The position numbers and the translations under genes were made by a program. Shown piece after piece: positions 36,073 to 43,498 of a DNA stretch of 49,698 nucleotides. Numbering within the stretch: the first letter of the stretch is position 1; each line of letters opens with the position of its first letter. The stretch covers positions 1 through 49,698 of the forward strand of contig JAJDDV010000029.1 of assembly GCA_029260135.1 (NCBI GenBank). The letters are read 5' to 3'. A model generated the notes under the pieces. The model did no database searches and was not told where the DNA came from. It saw only the letters and a list, made by a program, of their open reading frames with translations. The DNA is from Phycisphaerae bacterium. Its GTDB lineage: Bacteria > Planctomycetota > Phycisphaerae > UBA1845.

Positions 36073-36209
36073 GTTACCGGTCTCGTCCTTTCCATGAGGA
36101 GGTTATGGGCGGTCTCGGAAAAAACCGCAAGCCCGGAATGTTCCACGCCGACCTTCGCCCAGTCCACGCGGGTGCCGCTGACGGGCTGTCGGTCCGGCGT
36201 CTCACTCAT
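36069..36209 (-). CDS. possible small protein overlapping tmk
   Basis: A 46-codon ORF (MSETPDRQPVSGTRVD..., ending MERTRPVT) whose stop TGA overlaps the tmk GTG start (GTGA). Its third codon positions are GC-rich like real genes here and the overlap suggests translational coupling. No family is recognised and the ribosome binding site is weak (AAGATC). It may equally be leader sequence of tmk. Confidence 0.3.
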   Translation of the reverse strand: MSETPDRQPVSGTRVDWAKVGVEHSGLAVFSETAHNLLMERTRPVT

Positions 36210-36327
36210 GGGGATCTTCGATCGAAAAGGTCGACACGAACAGGCGAGCCAGTGGAAGCGGATACCAGTCGGTGACCCGTTACGCCGTGGCCGATCGCTG
36301 CGATGCGCGGCAACCACTGTCCGAGGC

Positions 36328-37191
36328 TCACCCGCCGCCCTTCGCCTTCAGACTACCCAGGTACGCCCCCAGCTTGCTCTCGAGCGGAGCGAGGTCACCG
36401 CCAAACACCCGTTTGAACGCAGCCTCCCCGCCCACCGATTCGTCCAACAAGCCCAGGTAGCGATCAAACAGCTTGGTGTACGCTCCGCCATCGCCGTGAA
36501 TCAAGAAATGGCAGAGCAGCCAAGCCTGGCCGTACTGTGCATTAGACGACCCACGTCGAACATTGTCGGACCATTCCCGCCCGCCGATGGCCAGCAGTCG
36601 TGATACCGGCATCCACGTACCTTTCTTCTTCGCCTTGCGGAGTGCCTTGAGCCGCCACGCCGGTACGCGCCCCAGGCGGAGCTGTCCGGAGCGCTTGTCC
36701 AACGTACTCTCTTCGAAGTACTCCGCGAGCCCCTCGTTCGTCCAAATCGGCAGCCTCCCACCGACGACGTGATCCACGAACTGGTGAAGGCACTCGTGTT
36801 TGAGGACCCTCTCCACCCCATCGCCGTCGTAGGTGTAGACGGTTTGATCGGTCCCACAATAGATGCCTCTCGCATTCTTGTTCGGTGTTCCACAGAAACG
36901 CGCATAGGCAGCCAGATACCCCTCCTTGGTCGCGGACACCCGCACGCGCAGCTTCCGCCGAACCGAGCCGCGAAAACCGCGGAACATGGTGGAGTACGCC
37001 TTGCCCGCCGCATCCATAACCTCACCGACGACGGCGTCCCGCTCCGGCGACAGGTTCGTTTCGATGATATAATAACGAGATTTGAAATTGCCGCCCGTGG
37101 CGAGCGACGGCCAAAAGAATGGGAGAAGCAACAACGCCACGACACGCCGATTCACCACCCGGCGTCCATACTCCGCAAGTACGTCGCTCAT
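36328..37191 (-). CDS. putative exported zinc metalloprotease-like protein (DUF1570/peptidase-MA type)
   Basis: From ATG at 37191 the protein has 287 residues. Residues about 1-32 are a signal peptide (VVALLLLPFFWPSLATG). The central segment has VLKHECLHQFVDH, an HExxH zinc site, followed about 13 residues later by WTNEGLAEYFEE, where the Glu is the expected third ligand. This gluzincin arrangement is shared with DUF1570 and peptidase-MA proteins. Later QYGQAWLLCHFLIHGDGGAY resembles the helix after the active site in that group. The frame continues upstream to 37272 but without a signal. Substrate unknown; it probably acts outside the cytoplasm. Confidence 0.8.
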   Translation of the reverse strand: MSDVLAEYGRRVVNRRVVALLLLPFFWPSLATGGNFKSRYYIIETNLSPERDAVVGEVMDAAGKAYSTMFRGFRGSVRRKLRVRVSATKEGYLAAYARFCGTPNKNARGIYCGTDQTVYTYDGDGVERVLKHECLHQFVDHVVGGRLPIWTNEGLAEYFEESTLDKRSGQLRLGRVPAWRLKALRKAKKKGTWMPVSRLLAIGGREWSDNVRRGSSNAQYGQAWLLCHFLIHGDGGAYTKLFDRYLGLLDESVGGEAAFKRVFGGDLAPLESKLGAYLGSLKAKGGG

Positions 37192-37721
37192 GTCGCTAAG
37201 CCCCAATACGCCTGCTGTGGTGCAGTTCAGTGACCAAGGCACATTGCAGGAGAAAGGTACCAAATGCCGCACCGACAGTCCAGCTCAATCACACGAGGCG
37301 TCGACCCAAAGACCCCTTTGACGCCCCCGGTGCTACTCTCGCGCGGCTTTCAGATGCGCGATCACTTCATCGATGGCGTCTCCAACTTCGCTCTGGGCTC
37401 GCAGCCCACAACTTCACGCGCAAGTGTGATGTCGGCGACGCAGCGTTGAGGATTGTCAAAGATCAGGGGTGGCTTCTGCAACTCGTTGGCGAACGCGGTC
37501 GGTCGGACTCGGGGCAGCACCCCGCCCGATCCGTAGCCGGCGCAGCCGTGCCGGCAAGAGAGAGAAGCTCGCTCGATACGGCCTGGCAGACCGATCGCGC
37601 TAGGATGCTCTCGTCGAGTTCCCCGTCAGGCTGCACAGCGTGATTATTCCGGCGCAAAGTCGGGCGAATCTCGCGGAGGCTCATCGGGCGGGAATCGTCT
37701 GGGCCGGTGTCCGCGCGGCGG
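37192..37721. other. intergenic region holding a decayed gene
   Basis: 530 bp without an intact gene between the protease-like gene and tadA. It holds the epimerase-like remnant at 37334-37532 on the minus strand and nothing else I could identify. Confidence 0.5.
37334..37532 (-). pseudogene. decayed C-terminus of an NAD-dependent epimerase/dehydratase-like gene
   Basis: One minus-strand frame reads PLIFDNPQRCVADITLAREV followed by VGCEPRAKLE before a stop. This resembles the C-terminal 'R.VADI..AR..LGYEPR..LEEG' of extended SDR epimerases. A frameshift at the end of that motif restores SEVGDAIDEVIAHLKAARE and a TAG at 37334, the expected final helix. No start codon or N-terminal Rossmann domain is present. 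A gene remnant is the best reading, but it rests on a short match. Confidence 0.4.
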
Positions 37722-38198
37722 TCACTTCTTTCCCAGAGCACGCTGGTGTGCGAAGAACTCCCGGAGAATGCCTCCGCATTCGTCGGCAAGAACGCCGCTT
37801 GTCAGATCGATACGGTGATTCAGCCGATCGTCGGTGGGAATGGAGTAGAGGGAAACGCACGCTCCCGCCTTGGGGTCCATGGCGCCGAACACCAGGCGTG
37901 CCAAGCGTGCCAATACCAAGGCACCGGCGCACATAGCGCACGGTTCGAGTGTCACGTATAGCGTGCAACCCTCCAATCGCCAGCTCTCGACGGCGGTGGC
38001 TGCGGCAGTCAGCGCGAGCATTTCGGCGTGGGCTGTCGGGTCGTTGAGACGTTCCCTTTGGTTGTGACCCCGGCCTATGATGCGACCGCCGCACACGACC
38101 ACCGCCCCGACCGGAACCTCACCCTCCTCGCGCGCCTCCTGCGCCTCGCGCAGCGCCGCCTGCATGAACCGCTCATCGTCGTTTGGGTAAGGAGCCAT
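37722..38198 (-). CDS. tadA: tRNA-specific adenosine deaminase
   Basis: Deaminates A34 of tRNA-Arg to inosine. From ATG at 38198 (GAGGG upstream) the protein has 158 residues; a GTG at 38222 would add eight and overlap arsC. Zinc and catalytic motifs are the HAEM box (with proton-shuttle Glu) and PCAMCAGAL, with [10 protein letters not shown] before and [17 protein letters not shown] after, all in the usual order. It lies just after arsC on the same strand. Confidence 0.95.
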   Translation of the reverse strand: MAPYPNDDERFMQAALREAQEAREEGEVPVGAVVVCGGRIIGRGHNQRERLNDPTAHAEMLALTAAATAVESWRLEGCTLYVTLEPCAMCAGALVLARLARLVFGAMDPKAGACVSLYSIPTDDRLNHRIDLTSGVLADECGGILREFFAHQRALGKK

Positions 38199-38211
38199 CG
38201 AACGTGGGCCC

Positions 38212-38691
38212 TCAGATTTCACCCAGAAACTGCAACCGCTTGACCAGTTTTTCGTGGGGCAGTGACCAATCCAGATCGACCAAGCCGCGAATCTTGGTCT
38301 CGAGCCGCTCGGCGACGCGCATCGCTAGCGCGAGTCTCTGCGCCTCGGTTCCGGGATGACCGGCAGGGTCCGGCATGGACCAGTGAACGCTGATCGGGCT
38401 TCCGGGCCAGGTCGGGCAGATGGCACCCGCGGCGGCGTCACACACCGTGATGACCAGATCGACCGGCGCCTCGGCGAACTCCTCCCAGCTTTTGGAGCGG
38501 TGTTCGTCCAGCGAGAGACCCCGCTCTTTCATCGCCTCGCTGGCCAGTGGATGAATGTAGCCCGCCGGTCGTGAGCCGGCGCTGAGCGCCTCGAATCGAT
38601 CGCCGCCGAGCTGCCGCATCAGCGCCTCGGCCATCTGCGATCGACAGCAGTTTCCCGTACAGAGGAATAGGATTCGCCGTTTATCGGCCAT
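38212..38691 (-). CDS. arsC: arsenate reductase / low-molecular-weight phosphatase family
   Basis: Start ATG at 38691 ([11 protein letters not shown]), 159 residues; 32 more codons upstream have no family similarity. The P-loop CTGNCCRS (C11-x5-R17-S18) is the LMW phosphatase/ArsC signature. [14 protein letters not shown] holds the two further Cys of thioredoxin-coupled arsenate reductases, and DPAGHPGTE carries the conserved Asp. It reduces arsenate to arsenite, which then needs an efflux pump. No arsB or arsR is visible here, so its use as a detoxification gene is plausible but unproven. Confidence 0.88.
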   Translation of the reverse strand: MADKRRILFLCTGNCCRSQMAEALMRQLGGDRFEALSAGSRPAGYIHPLASEAMKERGLSLDEHRSKSWEEFAEAPVDLVITVCDAAAGAICPTWPGSPISVHWSMPDPAGHPGTEAQRLALAMRVAERLETKIRGLVDLDWSLPHEKLVKRLQFLGEI

Positions 38692-38777
38692 CGAGTCTTC
38701 GCGCAAAGGACATCCCGCCCGCCTCGATACGAGGCGAACGGGGTATCCGTTTCTTACGTTTTCTGTTGGCGACCGAC

Positions 38778-40895
38778 CTAGCGACACACCGGCTGATTGT
38801 CCGTCGACGCGGCCGTGGTCGCACAGTTCTCATCCCATTCAGTACTGCAGCAGAACGGATCGTCGATACAGATCGCATCGCAGCAGGCCTGCTTCTCGCA
38901 GCCCGCCGTACCATTTCCGCCCGCGGCGGTACAACTTCCCGCACCGGCACCACAGGTCGTGGCACAGACACCGGCGGCGGTTCCCGCACAGATGTTGTCC
39001 CACGTGTTCACACAGCAGAACGGATCGACCGCACAGACCTTGTTGCAGCAACTGCTGCCGCCATCATCGCAGCCCGGCGTACCGTTTCCGGAGTTGCAGT
39101 CGCCCGAACCGGCCGCACAGGATGTGAAACCGGCTGCACTGCACAGACCGACCGCCTCACTGGCACAGACGTCATCCCACTCGACGTCGCAGCAATAGGG
39201 GTCTGCACCACAAACGTCGCCACAGCAGTCCGCACTTCCGGGGACCGACGCGCTGTCACAGCCGGTCTCACCGGGTCGAGCCGTCAGGCAATCACCGGTC
39301 GCACCGGCACCGCAGGGCGACGCACCACAGGTGATCGTCAACGTCCCCCGGCCTTGCTGATTCGCACCGCCGTATCCGCCGACCCGAATCAGGTACGTCT
39401 GACCGGCTGCAACGTCAAGGCTCAACCGTGAATCGGACGCCCCGGCTCCGCAATCATCGTCACTGCAGCGAACCGGCTCGCCACTCGGGCAGGCACCCGC
39501 GCCTGCATACACCGCCAACTTGGTGTCGTACTGGCTTCCACACAGGCTGACGATGATCGTTTCGCCGGTCGCACAGGTCGGTGTGTAGCTAAACCAGAGG
39601 TCTGCGGCGATCTGATTGCTCCCCAGAAGGTCGCACGCCGTCGAGGCGGCACCGTCCGTCGTCGCGGAACTCGTATCGAAGTCCGTCGCACCGTCGGTCA
39701 CGACGGTCGGCGCGAGGCAGCTGTCGTTGGTCAGTGCCTCGACGGTACAGGTTGCGCTGCAGCCGTCGCCGTCGGCCGTATTTCCATCGTCGCAGGCTTC
39801 GCCGGCGGTCGCGTTGAGCACGCCGTCACCGCAGGCCAGGACCGTGCAGTTCACGTTGCACGTGGCCGATTCGCCGCCATCGTCACAAGCCTCACCCACA
39901 TCGACGTTGCCGTCACCACAACTGGGTCCCGGCGGTGGTGGCGGAGGTGGCGTCGTTCCGGGCGGACATCCGGTGGCATCCACGGCCGCACCCAGGCGCG
40001 AGTTGGGACACGCATCGACGTCACCACAAACACCGTCGCCGTCTTTGTCGTTCTCGGCGTCGTTGACGCAATCATCGCAGAGGTCGCCCAACGCATCGCC
40101 GTCCTGATTCTCCTGTCCGGCGTTCGCATCGGCCACACAGTTGTCGCACGCATCGCCGATGGCGTCATCATCACCGTCGGCCTGTTCGGCGTTGGCGGCG
40201 TCGACGCAATTGTCATCGTCGTCGGCCACGCCGTCACTGTCCTGATCGCCCTCGCACGCGTCGCCGACGTTGTCCCCATCCGCATCCGCCTGAAGCGGGT
40301 TCGCGGCATTCGCACAGTTATCGCAGTCGTCGCCGAGCCCATCGTCGTCTGCATCGGCCTGACGAACATTGGCGACGGCCACACAGTTGTCGTCGTCGTC
40401 CGCAACACCGTCACCGTCCTGATCGCCCTCGCACGCGTCGCCGACGCCGTCATTGTCGTCGTCGTCCTGATCGGCGTTGCGATCATTCGGGCAATTGTCA
40501 TCCGCGTCCGCAACACCGTCACCGTCGGCATCCGAATCCGGAATCGGAAGTGGAGGAGACGGGTCGACAGGCTCGAACGTCGCCGTAATCGTCGGAACCG
40601 TCGTCGCACTGACGGTCAGCGGGTTCTGGCTTGCGGGGAAATCGGGCGCTGACCATCCCGCGAAACGCCAGCCGTCAGCCGCGTCCGCGGTCAACGTGAC
40701 CGTAGCGGCGTTGGCCGTCTGCGTGACATCGCCACCCTCTTCGCCGACCACCGTGACCTCGATCAGCGTCTGCCCCGGCGGCGGGTCCGGCGGTGTCGGC
40801 GGGGGTGCCGGGCACCCTGCGATACCGATCACGGTCGCCAGCCCGACCGCGAGAAAGCCAACTTCTTTGCGCCAATTTTCTACCATCGTTCGCAT
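38778..40895 (-). CDS. Cys-rich lipoprotein with TSP3, DUF4215 and DPxCC repeats
   Basis: Start ATG at 40895, with GGAG upstream (GGAGAAGAGACG then ATG); the frame upstream to 40973 is not needed. 705 residues. The signal ends VIGIAGC, a good lipobox. Then come a Pro-rich stretch, a divergent InlB-type beta repeat (TADAADGWRFAGW), and about six thrombospondin-3 repeats (DSDADGDGVADADDNC...), predicted to bind Ca2+. Two DUF4215-like Cys repeats follow (CGDGNVDVGEACDDG, CGDGVLNATAGEACDDGN). A PPC-like beta-sandwich (residues about 420-560, ADLWFSYTPTC ... GTLTITC) resembles part of the giant protein. Last come three copies of CCxxVCxxDPxCCxxxWDxxCA. Exported to the outer layer; ligand unknown. 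Confidence 0.88.
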   Translation of the reverse strand: MRTMVENWRKEVGFLAVGLATVIGIAGCPAPPPTPPDPPPGQTLIEVTVVGEEGGDVTQTANAATVTLTADAADGWRFAGWSAPDFPASQNPLTVSATTVPTITATFEPVDPSPPLPIPDSDADGDGVADADDNCPNDRNADQDDDDNDGVGDACEGDQDGDGVADDDDNCVAVANVRQADADDDGLGDDCDNCANAANPLQADADGDNVGDACEGDQDSDGVADDDDNCVDAANAEQADGDDDAIGDACDNCVADANAGQENQDGDALGDLCDDCVNDAENDKDGDGVCGDVDACPNSRLGAAVDATGCPPGTTPPPPPPPGPSCGDGNVDVGEACDDGGESATCNVNCTVLACGDGVLNATAGEACDDGNTADGDGCSATCTVEALTNDSCLAPTVVTDGATDFDTSSATTDGAASTACDLLGSNQIAADLWFSYTPTCATGETIIVSLCGSQYDTKLAVYAGAGACPSGEPVRCSDDDCGAGASDSRLSLDVAAGQTYLIRVGGYGGANQQGRGTLTITCGASPCGAGATGDCLTARPGETGCDSASVPGSADCCGDVCGADPYCCDVEWDDVCASEAVGLCSAAGFTSCAAGSGDCNSGNGTPGCDDGGSSCCNKVCAVDPFCCVNTWDNICAGTAAGVCATTCGAGAGSCTAAGGNGTAGCEKQACCDAICIDDPFCCSTEWDENCATTAASTDNQPVCR

Positions 40896-41160
40896 CGTCT
40901 CTTCTCCTACCGAAGCCATACCGGTTCGGCCCTCCAAGGGTTTATGCCAGAAAATGTGCATGGAGGATTCCACTCCGCACCAACTCTAGGCACGCACCAA
41001 GTTGCAAGGCAAGGGGTTTCGAAAATCAACGCCGGTTATCGGATACGCGCCCCACCGGCGTAGGCTTGAAACCTAGTCTCAATCGAGCTAGGGTAGCAGC
41101 TTCTTTTCGGGGGAGCAACCGATAACCGCTCCGTCCCGAGTCTATGGAAAGGTCCGCTGC

Positions 41161-41670
41161 GTGACGGAATCACTCCGGGTCGGTCTCGGATACGATATTC
41201 ACCGCCTCGAAACGGGACGCCGACTGATACTCGGCGGCGTCGAAATCTCGCACGAAAAGGGGCTCGTCGGACATAGCGACGCCGACGTCGTTCTTCATGC
41301 GGTGACCGATGCGCTGCTCGGAGCGGCCGGACTCCCCGACATCGGCGAGCTGTTTCCCGACACGGATCCAGCCTACCGAGGTGCCGATAGTCGTGCCCTC
41401 TTGCAGGACGCGTTCGGACGGGTCCGCTCGCTTTGCTATACTGTGCAGAATCTCGACATTGTGGTTCATGCAGAGGCACCGAAGTTATCACCCTTCAAGC
41501 GTCCGATCGCCGAGTCGATTGCTTCGACGCTTGCGTTGGATGCCGATCGCGTCAGTGTCAAGGCCAAGACGCAAGAGGGATTGGGAGCGATCGGCGCGGG
41601 TAACGCCATCGCCTGCACCGTCGCCGTGCTCCTTGCGCGATTGCCCTCGGAAATGTGCGACGGCCGATGA
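41161..41670 (+). CDS. ispF: 2-C-methyl-D-erythritol 2,4-cyclodiphosphate synthase
   Basis: Fifth enzyme of the MEP isoprenoid pathway; forms the cyclic diphosphate. 169 residues from GTG at 41161. Motifs: GLGYDIHRL (metal Asp12 and His14), GGVEISHEKGLVGHSDADVVLHAVTDALLGA, read in pieces (third metal His), DIGELFPDTDPAYRGADS, and the C-terminal VSVKAKTQEGLGAIGAGNAIAC (substrate loop). Length and order are typical. It is followed 59 bp later by cysS. Confidence 0.96.
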   Translation: MTESLRVGLGYDIHRLETGRRLILGGVEISHEKGLVGHSDADVVLHAVTDALLGAAGLPDIGELFPDTDPAYRGADSRALLQDAFGRVRSLCYTVQNLDIVVHAEAPKLSPFKRPIAESIASTLALDADRVSVKAKTQEGLGAIGAGNAIACTVAVLLARLPSEMCDGR

Positions 41671-41729
41671 ACCGGGAACGGCTCGCCCGGGTTTGAGACC
41701 GAGCCAAGCCAGTACGAGGATGACGACCG

Positions 41730-43244
41730 ATGGGTTTGACCGTCTACAACACACTGTCGAGAAAGAAAGAACCATTCGACCCGGTAACACCGGGCAAGGT
41801 CGGCATCTACCTTTGTGGTCCGACCGTCTACAAGCCCAGCCACATCGGGCACGCGGTCGGACCGATCATCTTCGACGCCATCAAGCGCTATCTCGTCTAT
41901 CGCGGCTTTGACGTCACCTGGGTCGTCAATATCACCGACGTCGACGACAAGCTCATCGACGAGGCCGCCAAACAGAACACGACGACGTTTGAACTCGCCG
42001 AGCGCATCACGGCGGATTATCTCAGCGCGATGAAGACGCTGCACGTCGACGGCATCGACATCATGCCCAAGGCGTCCGAGCACATTGGGGACATCATCTC
42101 CATTATCGAAACGCTGATCTCGCGCGGGATCGCGTACGCGTCCGGAGGCGACGTCTACTTCGACGTCACCAAGCACCCCGGATATGGAAAGCTCTCGAAC
42201 CGACGGGTCGACGACCAGGAAGGGCAGCGAGACCTTCAGAGCGGCGAGAAGCACAACCCGGCCGACTTCGCCGTGTGGAAGGGAGCCAAGCCGGAAGAAC
42301 CCGACGAGGTCAAGTTCGATTCGCCTTGGGGAGCGGGGCGACCCGGTTGGCACATCGAGTGCTCCGCCATGGCCATGCGCTATCTCGGCGATACGTTTGA
42401 CATCCACGGCGGCGGGTTGGATCTCATCTTCCCTCATCATGAAAACGAAATCGCCCAGTCAGAAGGCGCGACGGGTGAACCGTTTGCCAACGTGTGGATG
42501 CACAACGGCCTCACCCGGATGAACACGAAGAAAATCTCCAAGTCGGACGCCGACCCCGAGATGCAGGCCGCCCTCGCAAAGATGACGCTCCACAATCTGC
42601 TCGACGAGTACTCCGGCGAGTTGATTCGGTTCTTCGTCCTCAGCACGCAGTACCGCCGGCCGATCGAATACTCCGAGGCGGAGATCGACAGCAAGCGCAA
42701 GGGGCTTGACACGTTCTACCGGTTGTTCGAGCGCATCGAACGCGTGTGCGGAAACTCCCCCTATGAGATGGCCAACGCGCGAAGCGATGGGAAGCCTGCA
42801 CCGTGCGCGCCGAATGAATGCCCGGCGTTCGAGACGGCTTGCCAGGAGCTGACCACCGCCTTCGAGCGAGCGATGGACGACGACTTCAACACGGCTGGTG
42901 CGATTGCCGCCCTTTTCGACTTTGCGTCAGCGGTCAATCGGTTTGTCGAGCAGAATAAACTCGATACCGGTGCAAGCGATGAACAGAAGTGCAACGCCCT
43001 GACGGCGACGAGCCGCTTGATTCGTACGGCTCGCCTCATCGGGTTGTTCATCGAACCGCCGAGCGAAAACAGCGCCGGCGCCGATGCACTGGGTTCCAAG
43101 GCCATGGAAGTCTTGCTCCAGGTGCGTCAACACGTTCGTAAGAAGAAAGACTTCGAAACGGCCGACCTGATCCGCGATCTGTTGATGGAACAGAAAATCA
43201 CATTGGAAGATCGAGCGGACGGAACGATCTGGCGGGTGGAATAG
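41730..43244 (+). CDS. cysS: cysteinyl-tRNA synthetase
   Basis: A 504-residue class I synthetase. The N-terminus has YLCGPTVYKPSHIGHAVG (residues 27-44), holding a Zn Cys and the HIGH-like motif. WHIECSAMAMRYLG and HHENEIAQSE supply the other Zn ligands. The KMSKS loop reads KKISKSDAD. A DALR-type helical tail follows (FERAMDDDFNTAGAIAALFDF) with the usual C-terminal part ending RADGTIWRVE. It charges tRNA-Cys. A purine tract before the ATG at 41730 (GAGGATGACGACC) is a weak ribosome binding site. Confidence 0.97.
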   Translation: MGLTVYNTLSRKKEPFDPVTPGKVGIYLCGPTVYKPSHIGHAVGPIIFDAIKRYLVYRGFDVTWVVNITDVDDKLIDEAAKQNTTTFELAERITADYLSAMKTLHVDGIDIMPKASEHIGDIISIIETLISRGIAYASGGDVYFDVTKHPGYGKLSNRRVDDQEGQRDLQSGEKHNPADFAVWKGAKPEEPDEVKFDSPWGAGRPGWHIECSAMAMRYLGDTFDIHGGGLDLIFPHHENEIAQSEGATGEPFANVWMHNGLTRMNTKKISKSDADPEMQAALAKMTLHNLLDEYSGELIRFFVLSTQYRRPIEYSEAEIDSKRKGLDTFYRLFERIERVCGNSPYEMANARSDGKPAPCAPNECPAFETACQELTTAFERAMDDDFNTAGAIAALFDFASAVNRFVEQNKLDTGASDEQKCNALTATSRLIRTARLIGLFIEPPSENSAGADALGSKAMEVLLQVRQHVRKKKDFETADLIRDLLMEQKITLEDRADGTIWRVE

Positions 43245-43498
43245 ACTGCTGTTCCACAAACGGAATCGGCCGGACAACTTTCTACAGTTCCTCCGCAGGC
43301 ACAGTTCGCCCGCCTTCTTTGCGTTGCGCCCCGTGCACGACCGCTCGTTCGTTGCGTTTCGCACCCATTCCTGGTACACTTTCCCTGTCAGCGCCGTGTT
43401 GTACACGGTGTGCGCCCGGCGAGGGAAACAGGGGTTGTGATCCGCTCCAAGTTCATTAGCGAGCTTGCGCCGCGGGTCCTCCAATAGGGGTTATCATC

